From positions 32,203 through 96,202 of the forward strand of contig NZ_JAAXCM010000038.1 of NCBI RefSeq assembly GCF_019734885.1: 64,000 nucleotides of DNA. Direction: 5' to 3'. The translations under genes and the position numbers were made by a program. The notes beneath the pieces are model-generated. The model was not told where the DNA came from and made no database searches. It worked only from the letters and a program-made list of their open reading frames with translations. Shown piece by piece: positions 35,023-43,713 of this stretch (its first letter is position 1; the number at the start of each line of letters is the position of its first letter). Source of the DNA: Pseudocoprococcus catus. Its GTDB lineage: Bacteria; Bacillota; Clostridia; Lachnospirales; Lachnospiraceae.

Positions 35023-36723
35023 ATGTATGCAATACTTGCTTTCATTCCAATCATTGTTACAGTCGTATTAATGGTTGCATTCAACTGGCCTGCTAAGAGA
35101 GCGCTGCCGTTAGCGTGGGTATTAGCTGCCATCATCGGTGTTGCTGTATGGAAGATGAGCATTGGTGCTGTCGCATTACAGACAGTCATCGGTTTCCTTG
35201 AAGCATTCGCCGTACTCGTTATCATTTTTGGTGCCATCCTGATCATGAACACACTTTCAAGTTCAGGTGCTATGGCAGCCATCAACGGTATGTTTACAGG
35301 TATCTCTCCTGATGCCCGTATCCAGGCTGTTATCATTGGTTTCATTTTCGGTGCATTCATCGAAGGTGCTGCCGGTTTCGGTACACCTGCTGCCCTTGCT
35401 GCCCCACTGCTCATCAGTGTTGGTTTCCCACCTCTTGCAGCCGCAGTTGTTGCACTGATTTACAACTCCGTTCCTGTATGTTACGGTGCTGTAGGTACAC
35501 CTACTAACTCAGCCATGGCTACACTTGGTGAATCCGTTACATCCCTGGGCGGCAACGTTGATTCCTTCAAAGCTGACCTGACATTCTTCTCAGCTGTCAA
35601 CATGGCAGTTGGTGCTTTCTTCATCGTTACAATCGGTATCATCCTTCTTGTAACAATGTTCGGTAAAGACGCAGAACACAAGAAAGTTTCCAAGGCATTT
35701 GAAGTTTTACCATTTATCATTTTTGTTTGCGTAGTTTTCGATGTTATTTACCTCTTAATTGCTAAATTCATCGGTCCTGAGCTTGTATCTCTTGTAGCAG
35801 CTGTTATCACTCTGTTCGTAGTCCTTTTCACATCCAAGAAGGGCTTCCTGATGCCAAAGAACATCTGGACATTCGGCGAAAAAGAAACATGGGATCACTC
35901 ATGGCTCAGCACAACAGAAGTTCCGGAACCAAAACAGTCCGATATGTCTCTTGTTAAAGCATGGATTCCTTACCTGTTAATCGGTCTTGCACTTGTTATC
36001 ACTCGTGTATGGTCCACATTACAGCCAGACAGCTGGGCAGGTGCTATGAAAGCTTTCAAGGTAACACTTCCGTTATTTGGCGGTGCATCATGGAGTTGGG
36101 CTATTCTCTGGAATCCAGGTATTATCTTCATTATCGTTGGTCTGATCACCATTCCGCTCCACGGTATGAATGGTGACACTGTTAAGGAAGCATGGAAGAA
36201 CTCCTTCAACCAGGTAAAGGGTGCTGCTATTGCCCTTCTCTTCGGTGTTGCGATGGTTTACATCTTCCGTAACTCTGCAAATGACGGTATTCAGGTTTCT
36301 TACATGATCGATGGCAGAACAGCCGGTCTTGGCTCAATGCTGACAATGATGGCAGATGGTCTTGGTTCTATCTTCAGAGGCGCTTACATTGTTATCGCTC
36401 CTCTGATCGGTGTTCTCGGTTCCTTCATGTCAGGTTCCAATACAGTATCAAATACACTGTTCTCAAGTCTTCAGTTTGAGACAGCAACACTTGTTGGTCT
36501 TCCACAGGTTATCATCGTGGCTCTTCAGAACAACGGTGGTGCGATCGGTAATATGGTATGTGTTAACAACGTTGTATCCGCTTGTGCAACAACAGGTACA
36601 ATCGGCAACGAAGGTAAGATCATCCGTACAGACTTCTTACCATGTATCGTTTACTGTGTCATCGTTATCGTTGTATCTCTGATCGTTATCAGCCTTGGCG
36701 GTGCAACTGTACTTGGCGTTTAA
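35023..36723 (+). CDS. lctP: L-lactate permease
   Basis: 566-aa LctP-family lactate/proton symporter with about 12-14 TM helices. Family blocks: [72 protein letters not shown] and [24 protein letters not shown] at 35023 follows TTAAGGAGG. Transcribed after larA, 173 bp apart, with a stem-loop between. With LarA it lets the cell take up and use both lactate enantiomers. Confidence 0.97.
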   Translation: MYAILAFIPIIVTVVLMVAFNWPAKRALPLAWVLAAIIGVAVWKMSIGAVALQTVIGFLEAFAVLVIIFGAILIMNTLSSSGAMAAINGMFTGISPDARIQAVIIGFIFGAFIEGAAGFGTPAALAAPLLISVGFPPLAAAVVALIYNSVPVCYGAVGTPTNSAMATLGESVTSLGGNVDSFKADLTFFSAVNMAVGAFFIVTIGIILLVTMFGKDAEHKKVSKAFEVLPFIIFVCVVFDVIYLLIAKFIGPELVSLVAAVITLFVVLFTSKKGFLMPKNIWTFGEKETWDHSWLSTTEVPEPKQSDMSLVKAWIPYLLIGLALVITRVWSTLQPDSWAGAMKAFKVTLPLFGGASWSWAILWNPGIIFIIVGLITIPLHGMNGDTVKEAWKNSFNQVKGAAIALLFGVAMVYIFRNSANDGIQVSYMIDGRTAGLGSMLTMMADGLGSIFRGAYIVIAPLIGVLGSFMSGSNTVSNTLFSSLQFETATLVGLPQVIIVALQNNGGAIGNMVCVNNVVSACATTGTIGNEGKIIRTDFLPCIVYCVIVIVVSLIVISLGGATVLGV

Positions 36724-36775
36724 TGCTTCACAAGATTTCATAGTTGATTCATTCGATTGATTCAAACGTAAATAG

Positions 36776-36815
36776 CTGCTGCAAAATTGAAAAAGGGAAC
36801 TCAATTTTGCAGCAG
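36776..36815 (+). terminator. Intrinsic terminator after lctP
   Basis: 15-bp stem CTGCTGCAAAATTGA / TCAATTTTGCAGCAG followed by TTTCTTTATATTTTT. Confidence 0.88.
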
Positions 36816-36853
36816 TTTCTTTATATTTTTACTTTTTAAAAGGGGTGTCTGAC

Positions 36854-37126
36854 ATGATCATTATTGCTTACATTGTAATCGCCATCGCTGCTCTCGTCAT
36901 GGTTTATTTTGGCCACTTACAGGGTGGCAACCAGTTCTATACATCCATTCTAGGTGCAACCTTTGTCATCTACTGTATCTATCTCGACTTCAGGAAACGA
37001 TTCAGCAAAAAGGATGGCAACGACGACAAAAACGGCAAATCTGTCAAAAAGACGCAGCATTCCGGCAAATCAACAAACACTCATATCAGTCAGAATGCCC
37101 GTCGTACAACAAAAAACATTAAATAA
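36854..37126 (+). CDS. Small single-TM protein of unknown function
   Basis: 90 aa. A hydrophobic N-terminal helix (IIIAYIVIAIAALVMVYFG) and a second short hydrophobic stretch (FYTSILGATFVIYCIYL) precede a basic tail rich in Lys, Ser, Thr and Asn (about residues 45-90), which suggests a cytosolic nucleic-acid- or lipid-facing end. AGGGG is 8 nt before ATG 36854. It lies behind the lctP terminator and right in front of the hairpin elements. I do not recognise the family. Confidence 0.6.
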   Translation: MIIIAYIVIAIAALVMVYFGHLQGGNQFYTSILGATFVIYCIYLDFRKRFSKKDGNDDKNGKSVKKTQHSGKSTNTHISQNARRTTKNIK

Positions 37127-37131
37127 AAATC

Positions 37132-37322
37132 GGGAGCGAATTCCAATATACCCGTAAAGAGCTATCAACTAAGCCATTCGTTGCAGGCACGTTCGCACTG
37201 CCAATGCCAGGTAGGGGTACATAAGGCAGCAAAAGACGCTGCCTAAGTACCCACCGGCATTGAAGCACCTGCAATGAATGGCTTAGTTGATAGCTCTTTT
37301 TGATGTTTTTCGATTCGCTCCC
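37132..37322 (-). repeat. Hairpin element E1 (structured RNA or palindromic repeat)
   Basis: A nearly continuous palindrome of about 190 nt. Outer arms are GGGAGCGAAT (37132-37141) and ATTCGCTCCC (37313-37322). The inner arms at 37156-37179 and 37276-37299 are complementary over 24 nt with one mismatch. Further stems carry TTGCAGG/CCTGCAA, GCCAATGCC/GGCATTG, GGGGTAC/GTACCC and AAGGCAGC/GCTGCCT. Its reverse complement aligns with element E2 next to it. TTTTTGATGTTTTT follows on the plus strand, so it could also act as terminator for the preceding gene. Confidence 0.75.
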
Positions 37323-37356
37323 TCTATCTTGCGCTGAAAAAGAGGCAAAATTCATT

Positions 37357-37476
37357 ATGAGCCGATTCAGGCATAGGTGCTTCAACATCGGCCGGTTCTT
37401 AGGCAGCGTTTTTTGCTGCCTTATGTACCGTTGCCAGATGTTGGCAGTGAAAACGTGCCTATGCTGAATGGCTCAT
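37357..37476 (+). repeat. Hairpin element E2, inverted homologue of E1
   Basis: Arms ATGAGCC (37357-37363) and GGCTCAT (37470-37476), with GCATAGG/CCTATGC, CAACATC/GATGTTG, GGTTC/GTACC and TTAGGCAGC/GCTGCCTTA inside. Shares AGGTGCTTCAA, TTAGGCAGCG, TGCTGCCTTATGTACC and TTGGCAGTG with the reverse complement of E1, while two stems have changed on both sides. The sequence GATTCGCTCC occurs on each side of it (37312-37321 and 37503-37512). Confidence 0.75.
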
Positions 37477-37498
37477 TTTATAGTTGGCTTGTCATAAT

Positions 37499-38341
37499 TT
37501 AGGATTCGCTCCATGTAATTTTATGTTCTTTGAAGGCCATGATCATCTCATTGGTCAGGCTGCAGTCCTCATATGTGACTGGTATCTCTTCTCTCTCAAA
37601 CCATTCTGCCATCGCCAATTCGGTCTGATCAAGAACGATGTCCTCTCCGCCTTCTAATTCTGCAAAAAAACCCATCAGTAGTGTGTCGGTAAAGGACCAG
37701 GGCTGGCTCTTATAATAATGCAAACGACCGACTTTCAATCCGACTTCTTCCATCACTTCCCGTCGGACTGTCTCTTCGACCGGCTCACCAATCTCAGAAA
37801 AGCCGGCAAGCAATGCATAATTTTTATATGCACGTCCCACATACTTTGACATGAGAATTCTGTTGCCATGCACAAGCGCAATAATCACAGCCGGCGAAAT
37901 CTTCGGATATTCCATCTGCCCACACTCCGGACACTGAACCATTCGCTCTTTCGCCGAATGCGTCATTCCGGTGCCGCATCGGCCGCAGAATCTTCTGCTC
38001 CGATACCATTCTGCCAGCTGAAGACCTGTCACACCCGCAAAAGCCTGATGCTTTGGCTGTCCTTTGCGCATCTTCTGAATATTCACAAATTGATATGCTT
38101 CCATCAAGGTCTCATCTGTCTCATCACAAAAATAATAGCGCTGTGCATCGATTGAAAACAGATAAATGTAACTTCTGCTTTCCCTGTCGCTGACCTCCTC
38201 ATACTTCGGATAAACAATCTGCTCATCCACATATCTTAAAAGGACATCCCTCTGTCTGTAAAAAAGCACATAATCCCCATTCTGAATCTCATACGCTTTG
38301 TATTCATTGTGGAATTGATGTGGTGCTATATCCTGTATCAT
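37499..38341 (-). CDS. nudC: NADH pyrophosphatase (zinc-ribbon Nudix)
   Basis: 280 aa; hydrolyses NAD(H) to NMN(H) and AMP and can de-NAD-cap RNA. N-terminal domain, zinc ribbon CGRCGTGMTHSAKERMVQC with CPEC, then Nudix box GFSEIGEPVEETVRREVMEEVGL and the downstream family motif SQPWSFTDTLLMGFFAE. The last codons (WSES, stop) coincide with the GGATTCGCTCC repeat flanking hairpin element E2. It starts 8 bp after the RelA/SpoT-like gene. Confidence 0.94.
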   Translation of the reverse strand: MIQDIAPHQFHNEYKAYEIQNGDYVLFYRQRDVLLRYVDEQIVYPKYEEVSDRESRSYIYLFSIDAQRYYFCDETDETLMEAYQFVNIQKMRKGQPKHQAFAGVTGLQLAEWYRSRRFCGRCGTGMTHSAKERMVQCPECGQMEYPKISPAVIIALVHGNRILMSKYVGRAYKNYALLAGFSEIGEPVEETVRREVMEEVGLKVGRLHYYKSQPWSFTDTLLMGFFAELEGGEDIVLDQTELAMAEWFEREEIPVTYEDCSLTNEMIMAFKEHKITWSES

Positions 38342-38349
38342 CTTTCCTC

Positions 38350-40203
38350 CTAAGCGTCCATCATCTCGGCACGCATTTCCTGTAATAATTTATGATAGAA
38401 CGCCTGACCGCCTTTGACAATATCATAGCGCCGGCCAGCCTGCTTCATCTGTTGTCTGCCAAAGCTGCAGTTTAAAATATCTTCTTCTCTGTATACCGAA
38501 TAATATCCGATGATATCCCCCTTCGGAACGGAAGCCGCTGACTTAAAGACATAAACCGCAGGCTCATCAAGAGCCATTCCCAAAGACTCAAGCAGCTGAT
38601 TGCCGATATCCATATTACAGGTATAAATATGTGTATATCTTCCGGCCATTCTTGTAAAATCATATACTCTGAAATTCTCCAGCCAGTCTTCATTGAGCCA
38701 CCCGTTATCTCTCTCATAAGAAACAACAAGGCAAACAGGCATTGTTCTCTTCTTACTGAGAATCAGATCATGAATCTTGCCAATCTGATAGTCCCGGATG
38801 ATCTTTCTGGATGTGGACAGATAACGCACATCAAAGAGGCCGATCTTATCCGCAATATTTGAATAAAACTTCGGACAACTGAAGTAACGGTTCAAATAAC
38901 CTCTTCGCTCCTCAGATACAGCATAAGAGTTTTTTACCGACAGCATCTGACGGCCATCCTCCTCCAAATAACACTCTGCCTCTGCCACCCACACCTGTCC
39001 CGGTGCTTCCATATCGATGTGCATACAGTTCATCTTCCAGTAATCATGCTCCGGTTCATAGACAATGACCAGACGATAGCCCAGAAGGTTCTTCTCGAAT
39101 GTCATAGGCTCTGTCGGCAGATCACCATCCAGATGTCCGTATTTATCATAAAACCAGGAATACGCCAGTCTGGCGGCTTCTACGCAGGCCTCGTGCTTTG
39201 AATACTTATAAGTACTGAGATTGACCAATGCTTTAAAGACTGTCACCTTTCTGAGCGGCCTCAGTTTGCCAAAGGTCATCTCCTCACCGATATTCTCATT
39301 GCCATCATCGAATACATCTCTGTCATGAAAAAGCTTCTCCAGACGTTCATCATGGATCACCGCCTGATTGACCAGGGCCACAATGGTATTCACATTGATC
39401 GGCACTCTTCTCGGCTGCTTCAAAAGTTCTTCCACCAGCACCTGTCTGCTGGTCTTAAACAAACGCTTCCCGAGATTATCTTCCGAATAATCATTGTTAA
39501 GAAGCTCCTCAAGCTCCGGATACATGGGGTGTTCTTCCATCTTCAGACGATAATGGGCTTTCATCATACCGGCCCAGTTGCGCTCTTTATAAAGCTCGTG
39601 CCCCAGATTTTCAAACAGTGTCACCAGCGATTTATCACACAATTCCAGTGTTGCAAGAATACTGTTAAAATATCTGGCAAAACTGTTCTTGCCGCTCCAA
39701 AGCTCGCCGCCTTTGTATTTCATATCATGCTCAATCTCATGCCATCCTTCAAAAAACACGGTCTTCAACTGTATCTCGAAGGTATCATCAATGCACATTT
39801 CCCATGTTTCATCCGAAATCTGCTGTTTCAGATAATCCGGCAACCTGAAAACGCCATTGATCTTCACCGGCTTAAACTCTGATTCATTCTGCTCCGACTC
39901 CGACCATTCCACAAGTGAAAACATGTGCTCCATCATCCGTCTGCATATTCTTAAATCATCTTCAAAGTAAACATCTACACGGAGTCCCACAAGATCTTGA
40001 ATCTTCTTCTCGGCATTATAGGACTTCACCTGGTACTTTCTGGCCAGAGATTCCGATGTCTTTATTCGTGAAAAAATTCTGTAGTAGAGTCCGCTCTGTT
40101 TAAGCCGCTCCTCTATCAGATGTTTTAACTCCACCTCAACAATGGCAGGCACCTTAACTCTGGATTCGATTTCTTCTTTTGTAAAAGCTATTTTCTCCAC
40201 CAT
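38350..40203 (-). CDS. Large RelA/SpoT-domain protein with uncharacterised C-terminal region
   Basis: 617 aa. Residues about 25-190 match the SYNTH fold: RIKTSESLARKYQ, QDLVGLRVDVYFEDDLRI and FEIQLKTVFFEGWHEIEHDMKYK. The substrate-stacking motif, normally GYxSxH, is replaced by NGVFRLPDYL, so classical ppGpp synthesis is doubtful. Residues about 195-290 are helical. The last 270 residues form at least one unknown domain (LLGYRLVIVYEPEHDYWKMN, PVCLVVSYERDNGW, YTHIYTCNMDIGNQLL). No HD, TGS or ACT domain is visible. ATG at 40203 is chosen because AGGGTGG precedes it; an ATG 7 codons upstream has poor spacing. It precedes nudC by 8 bp, so both nucleotide enzymes share a transcript. Confidence 0.75.
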   Translation of the reverse strand: MVEKIAFTKEEIESRVKVPAIVEVELKHLIEERLKQSGLYYRIFSRIKTSESLARKYQVKSYNAEKKIQDLVGLRVDVYFEDDLRICRRMMEHMFSLVEWSESEQNESEFKPVKINGVFRLPDYLKQQISDETWEMCIDDTFEIQLKTVFFEGWHEIEHDMKYKGGELWSGKNSFARYFNSILATLELCDKSLVTLFENLGHELYKERNWAGMMKAHYRLKMEEHPMYPELEELLNNDYSEDNLGKRLFKTSRQVLVEELLKQPRRVPINVNTIVALVNQAVIHDERLEKLFHDRDVFDDGNENIGEEMTFGKLRPLRKVTVFKALVNLSTYKYSKHEACVEAARLAYSWFYDKYGHLDGDLPTEPMTFEKNLLGYRLVIVYEPEHDYWKMNCMHIDMEAPGQVWVAEAECYLEEDGRQMLSVKNSYAVSEERRGYLNRYFSCPKFYSNIADKIGLFDVRYLSTSRKIIRDYQIGKIHDLILSKKRTMPVCLVVSYERDNGWLNEDWLENFRVYDFTRMAGRYTHIYTCNMDIGNQLLESLGMALDEPAVYVFKSAASVPKGDIIGYYSVYREEDILNCSFGRQQMKQAGRRYDIVKGGQAFYHKLLQEMRAEMMDA

Positions 40204-40415
40204 GCGATGGTTCCACCCTCCCATTCTTCCTTCTTAATCGTGCATGCCAAAAATGTCATTCCTCAAATGCCTCTCCTGTCAATCTCCTGTCATTTGAGAT
40301 TGTCTTAACTGGTGCAGCACACACTATCTTATACTATATCACACTAAAGCGATCAGTGATAGGGATACTGCTGATATTTTTGAAAATTTTAATAATGAGA
40401 CGCCTTTTTGAAGGC

Positions 40416-40472
40416 AAAAAAACCTTCCGAAGACATGGCATGCACAGGCACGCTGTCCCCGAAAGGTTTTTT
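40416..40472 (-). terminator. Intrinsic terminator after metQ
   Basis: Long minus-strand hairpin, outer stem AAAAAACCTTTCGG / CCGAAGGTTTTTTT, with inner arms GACAGCGTGCC / GGCATGTC in between. Confidence 0.8.
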
Positions 40473-40528
40473 GTTGTTTGGATAATTACTGAATTCTTAC
40501 GCTTGTCTCAGACAATCCTTTCAGAATA

Positions 40529-41431
40529 TTAGTCCTCAAAAGGAATAACTGCACCATCATATGTGTCGTTGATGTACTGTTTGATCGTATCTGATTTCAG
40601 TGTATCAACAAGTGCTTTGATGGCCGGATTATTTTCGTTGCCTTCTTTAACTGCAATAACATTTACATATGTCTTAGCAGCTTCAGAATCGGATTTCTCG
40701 TAAGCAAGGGCATCTTTGCCTACAGAATAACCAGCCTCAAGTGCATAGTTACCATTTAATACAACATAAGCAACCTCGCCTGTTACACGGGCAACCTGAG
40801 CTGCTTCAAGTTCCTGGATCTTGATGTTCTTTGGATTTTCAGCGATATCATTTACAGTTGCTTCAAGACCTGCACCGTCTTTCAGAGTGATGATACCGTT
40901 ATCCTGAAGAAGCAGAAGTGCTCTTGCTTCGTTTGTTGTATCGTTAGGAACTGCGATTGTATCGCCTTCTGCTAAATCATCAAGGCTGCTCTTTGTACCC
41001 GGGTAGATGCCGAATGGTTCATAATGGATACCGCCTGCATTCACAAGGTGTGTACCTTTTTCTTCATTAAAGGATTCCAGATAAGGAATATGCTGGAAGT
41101 AGTTGGCATCGAAATCACCGGATTCTACAACTTCGTTTGGCTGTACATAATCATTGAATACTGTTACCTGAAGATCATAACCCTGCTCTGCAAGGAGAGG
41201 TTTTGCCTGTTCAAGGATTTCTGCATGTGGTGTTGCGCTTGCTGCAACCTTGATTGGTGTCAGATCGCCGCTGGCTGCTGTTGTCTCACCTGCTGCCTCT
41301 GTACCAGCTGTTTCTGTGCCTGCTTCTGTCTGAGCTGCTGTGCTGCTCTGTGTGTTGGATGAACCGCATGCTGTTAATGCGCCAACTGCAAGAACGCCTG
41401 CGAGAACGCCTGCTAAAAATCTCTTCTTCAT
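40529..41431 (-). CDS. metQ: Methionine ABC transporter substrate-binding lipoprotein
   Basis: 300 aa, NlpA family. Signal peptide MKKRFLAGVLAGVLAVGALTAC with lipobox LTAC, a Thr/Ala/Glu-rich linker to about residue 55, then the binding domain: PIKVAASATPHAEIL, FNDYVQPNEVVESGDFDANYFQH and IAVPNDTTNEARALLLL. Binds methionine (or a related compound) outside the membrane. ATG at 41431 follows GGAGGAATTCAAA. Last gene of metN-metI-metQ. Confidence 0.94.
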   Translation of the reverse strand: MKKRFLAGVLAGVLAVGALTACGSSNTQSSTAAQTEAGTETAGTEAAGETTAASGDLTPIKVAASATPHAEILEQAKPLLAEQGYDLQVTVFNDYVQPNEVVESGDFDANYFQHIPYLESFNEEKGTHLVNAGGIHYEPFGIYPGTKSSLDDLAEGDTIAVPNDTTNEARALLLLQDNGIITLKDGAGLEATVNDIAENPKNIKIQELEAAQVARVTGEVAYVVLNGNYALEAGYSVGKDALAYEKSDSEAAKTYVNVIAVKEGNENNPAIKALVDTLKSDTIKQYINDTYDGAVIPFED

Positions 41432-41524
41432 TTTGAATTCCTCCATTCATATTTAAATAAAATTTTATAATAATTCAAAGTCACTTTCAAAGTGCTTTGC
41501 ACAATGACCCTGAATAATTACATA

Positions 41525-42184
41525 CTACTTTCTCTTGTCCAAACGAACCGACAGCTTCATGCCGATTGTCTGGAATAACTGAACTAATACTACCAGTAAA
41601 ACAACCGTCACGATCATAATATCTGCCTGATATCTGTAATAGCCATAACGGATCGCAATATCACCAAGACCACCGCCGCCGATGGTACCTGCCATTGCTG
41701 AGTAACCAAGCACTGTACCGAGGGTAATCGTCACCCCCACAACAAGTGAAGTTCTTGCCTCCACCAGCATCACCTTCGTGATAATCTGCATCGTTGATGC
41801 GCCCATGGACTTGGCTGCTTCAATAACGCCCGCATCTACCTCATTCAGTGAGGATTCCACCATTCGCGCAATAAATGGTGCCGCTGAAATAACAAGGGGA
41901 ACAATCGTTGCTGTAGAGCCATAGCTCTTGCCCACAATGGCCTTTGTCAAAGGCATCAACAAAATCAAAAGGATCAAAAACGGGATGCTTCGTCCAATAT
42001 TGACGATGACATCCAGTACTTTGTAAACACCTGCATTCGGACGAATACCGTCTTTGGCTGTGGTTGTCATCAGAATTCCCATGGGAAGTCCCAGTACGTA
42101 ACCGAAAATAGTTGCGCCAAGGGTCATATACAATGTTTCACCGATACCTTTGATCAGCATATCCATTACTTCCTGACTAAACAT
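41525..42184 (-). CDS. metI: Methionine ABC transporter permease
   Basis: 219 aa with five or six TM helices. The EAA loop coupling to MetN reads EAAKSMGASTMQIITKVML, followed by the permease motif GTIGGGGLGDIAIRYGY. Start overlaps the metN stop by 8 nt. Confidence 0.95.
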   Translation of the reverse strand: MFSQEVMDMLIKGIGETLYMTLGATIFGYVLGLPMGILMTTTAKDGIRPNAGVYKVLDVIVNIGRSIPFLILLILLMPLTKAIVGKSYGSTATIVPLVISAAPFIARMVESSLNEVDAGVIEAAKSMGASTMQIITKVMLVEARTSLVVGVTITLGTVLGYSAMAGTIGGGGLGDIAIRYGYYRYQADIMIVTVVLLVVLVQLFQTIGMKLSVRLDKRK

Positions 42185-43208
42185 ACTGTGTCACCTCCTC
42201 AATCTCAAGTCCCTTCTCTACCATATAAGCCTTGATCTGCTCCTGCAGCTCGTGCCCTTCCGGAAGACCCAGAATCATCTCGCCCTTGGCAATACCGCCC
42301 ACATTCTTTGTATCTGCTTTCAGGATATTGACAGGTACGCCGAACTTCAGGATCATATTGGCGATGACAGGCTCAAAAGCAGAGTTCTCTGTAAAAACGA
42401 TCCTCAGACATTTATCTTCCAGCACCCTGTCCTTCTGACGGCTCTCACCATTCCACTGGTTCTCTGAAATATCCCCAAGAATCAGTTCACGGGCTGCTGC
42501 TGACTTCGGATGATTGAAGATGTCTTCCACTTCACCCTCCTCCACAAGAACACCATGATTCAGAATTGCCACATGTGTGCAGATTTCACGGATAACCGCC
42601 ATCTGATGAGTGATAATAACGATCGTAATGCCGAACTTCTGGTTAATATCCTTCAGCAAAGCCAGAATAGAAGCTGTTGTCTGAGGATCCAGGGCACTTG
42701 TAGCCTCATCACAAAGAAGGATCTTCGGATCAGATGCAAGGGCTCTGGCGATGGCCACACGCTGTTTCTGGCCGCCGGATAACTGAGACGGATAAGCATC
42801 GGCCTTCTCCTCCAGATCAACCAGTTTCAGAAGTTCCATGGCCCGCTTGCGGGCATCTGCCTTCTTCTCACCGCGCAATAATAACGGAAAACAAATATTG
42901 TCTATCACATTCTTCTGCATCAGCAGATTGAAATGCTGGAAAATCATTGCGATCTCCTGACGCTGCTTTCTCAGTTCCTTCTCTGTCAGTGTTGACAGAT
43001 CCTTGCCGCCGACTAACACTTCACCTTCTGTCGGTCTCTCAAGAAAATTCAGACACCGTACCAATGTACTCTTACCTGCACCGGACATACCGATAATACC
43101 ATAAATATCACCTGGCTTAATACTCAAATTAATGTCCTTCAGAGCTTCAACCTTCACACCCTTCAAATCAAAAGACTTTGAAAGATGTCGGACTTCAATA
43201 TCAGACAT
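42177..43208 (-). CDS. metN: Methionine ABC transporter ATPase
   Basis: 343 aa. Walker A GMSGAGKSTLVRC, Q-loop FQHFNLL, signature LSGGQKQRVAIARAL, Walker B ILLCDEATSALD and the switch histidine in IITHQM. The C-terminal 75 residues are a NIL domain (FTENSAFEPVIANMILKFGVPVNIL), which in E. coli binds methionine and inhibits transport from inside. First gene of metNIQ, downstream of a leader ORF and terminator. Confidence 0.96.
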   Translation of the reverse strand: MSDIEVRHLSKSFDLKGVKVEALKDINLSIKPGDIYGIIGMSGAGKSTLVRCLNFLERPTEGEVLVGGKDLSTLTEKELRKQRQEIAMIFQHFNLLMQKNVIDNICFPLLLRGEKKADARKRAMELLKLVDLEEKADAYPSQLSGGQKQRVAIARALASDPKILLCDEATSALDPQTTASILALLKDINQKFGITIVIITHQMAVIREICTHVAILNHGVLVEEGEVEDIFNHPKSAAARELILGDISENQWNGESRQKDRVLEDKCLRIVFTENSAFEPVIANMILKFGVPVNILKADTKNVGGIAKGEMILGLPEGHELQEQIKAYMVEKGLEIEEVTQYV

Positions 43209-43308
43209 AAAATCCCCTTTCCCGCATATATGCGATCACATCGTGCCCTCCGGCACCTGATGCTTCTGTGCAGCTGAAACATTTAAAAAATCCCCATTGC
43301 ACAAAAAA

Positions 43309-43330
43309 GCAGGTACACGCATGTACCTGC
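43309..43330 (-). terminator. Leader terminator upstream of metN
   Basis: Minus-strand stem GCAGGTACA / TGTACCTGC with a 4-nt loop and TTTTTT directly after (43303-43308). It lies between the leader ORF stop and the metN start and is a strong canonical terminator. metN therefore needs read-through or its own promoter. Confidence 0.85.
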
Positions 43331-43391
43331 CTATCATCTTATCCTTATCTCTTCATACACTCAGAGTCCCATAAGAATTATGAACCAGATA

Positions 43392-43505
43392 TTACTGCGC
43401 ATCAAAAATAACCGTGTCATCAACCATATGCATACCACACATGATGCCACAGCTGCACATCATCATATCTGTTGACCATGAATGCTGATGTCCTAATGCT
43501 ACCAT
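43392..43505 (-). CDS. Met/Cys-rich leader peptide of metNIQ (37 aa)
   Basis: 37 codons from ATG 43505 with GAAGGAG 5 nt upstream. The peptide has 7 Met (positions 1, 14-16, 22, 25, 27), 3 Cys (17, 19, 23) and 3 His (6, 8, 26); the centre reads TDMMMCSCGIMCGMHM. It is followed by an intrinsic terminator and then metNIQ. The clustering of Met and Cys codons before a methionine transporter suggests ribosome-based attenuation. A small metal-binding peptide is an alternative. No S-box or Met T-box is seen. Confidence 0.65.
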   Translation of the reverse strand: MVALGHQHSWSTDMMMCSCGIMCGMHMVDDTVIFDAQ

Positions 43506-43578
43506 ATCTGCTCCTTCTTTCTGTTACTCACTGCCGCTTCCGTCAAACATTCCTGTCTGCTTCTGCTTACTGACATTT

Positions 43579-43607
43579 ATTATTCCATGAACCACCCATT
43601 TTGTCAA
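43579..43607 (-). promoter_or_regulatory. Promoter of the metNIQ leader
   Basis: TTGACA (43602-43607), 17-nt spacer, AATAAT (43579-43584) on the minus strand, about 75 nt upstream of the leader ORF. Confidence 0.8.
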
Positions 43608-43713
43608 GACTCTTGTGGGAATTTTCATCTGCTTTCCAACAATTTCCCCATCATTTTCGTGTTGAATATCTGCATCATCCGTTTATTCGGCCCTGACTTG
43701 CAGCCTGACCAGC

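Noticed and set aside
40340..40365. tetO-like half site (TCAGTGATAGGGA)
   Set aside because: Only one imperfect half matches, no full palindrome and no TetR class gene or tet determinant next to it.
43209..43600. S-box (SAM) riboswitch or Met T-box before metN
   Set aside because: Looked for the S-box core and for GGTGG-ACCGCG; neither is present.
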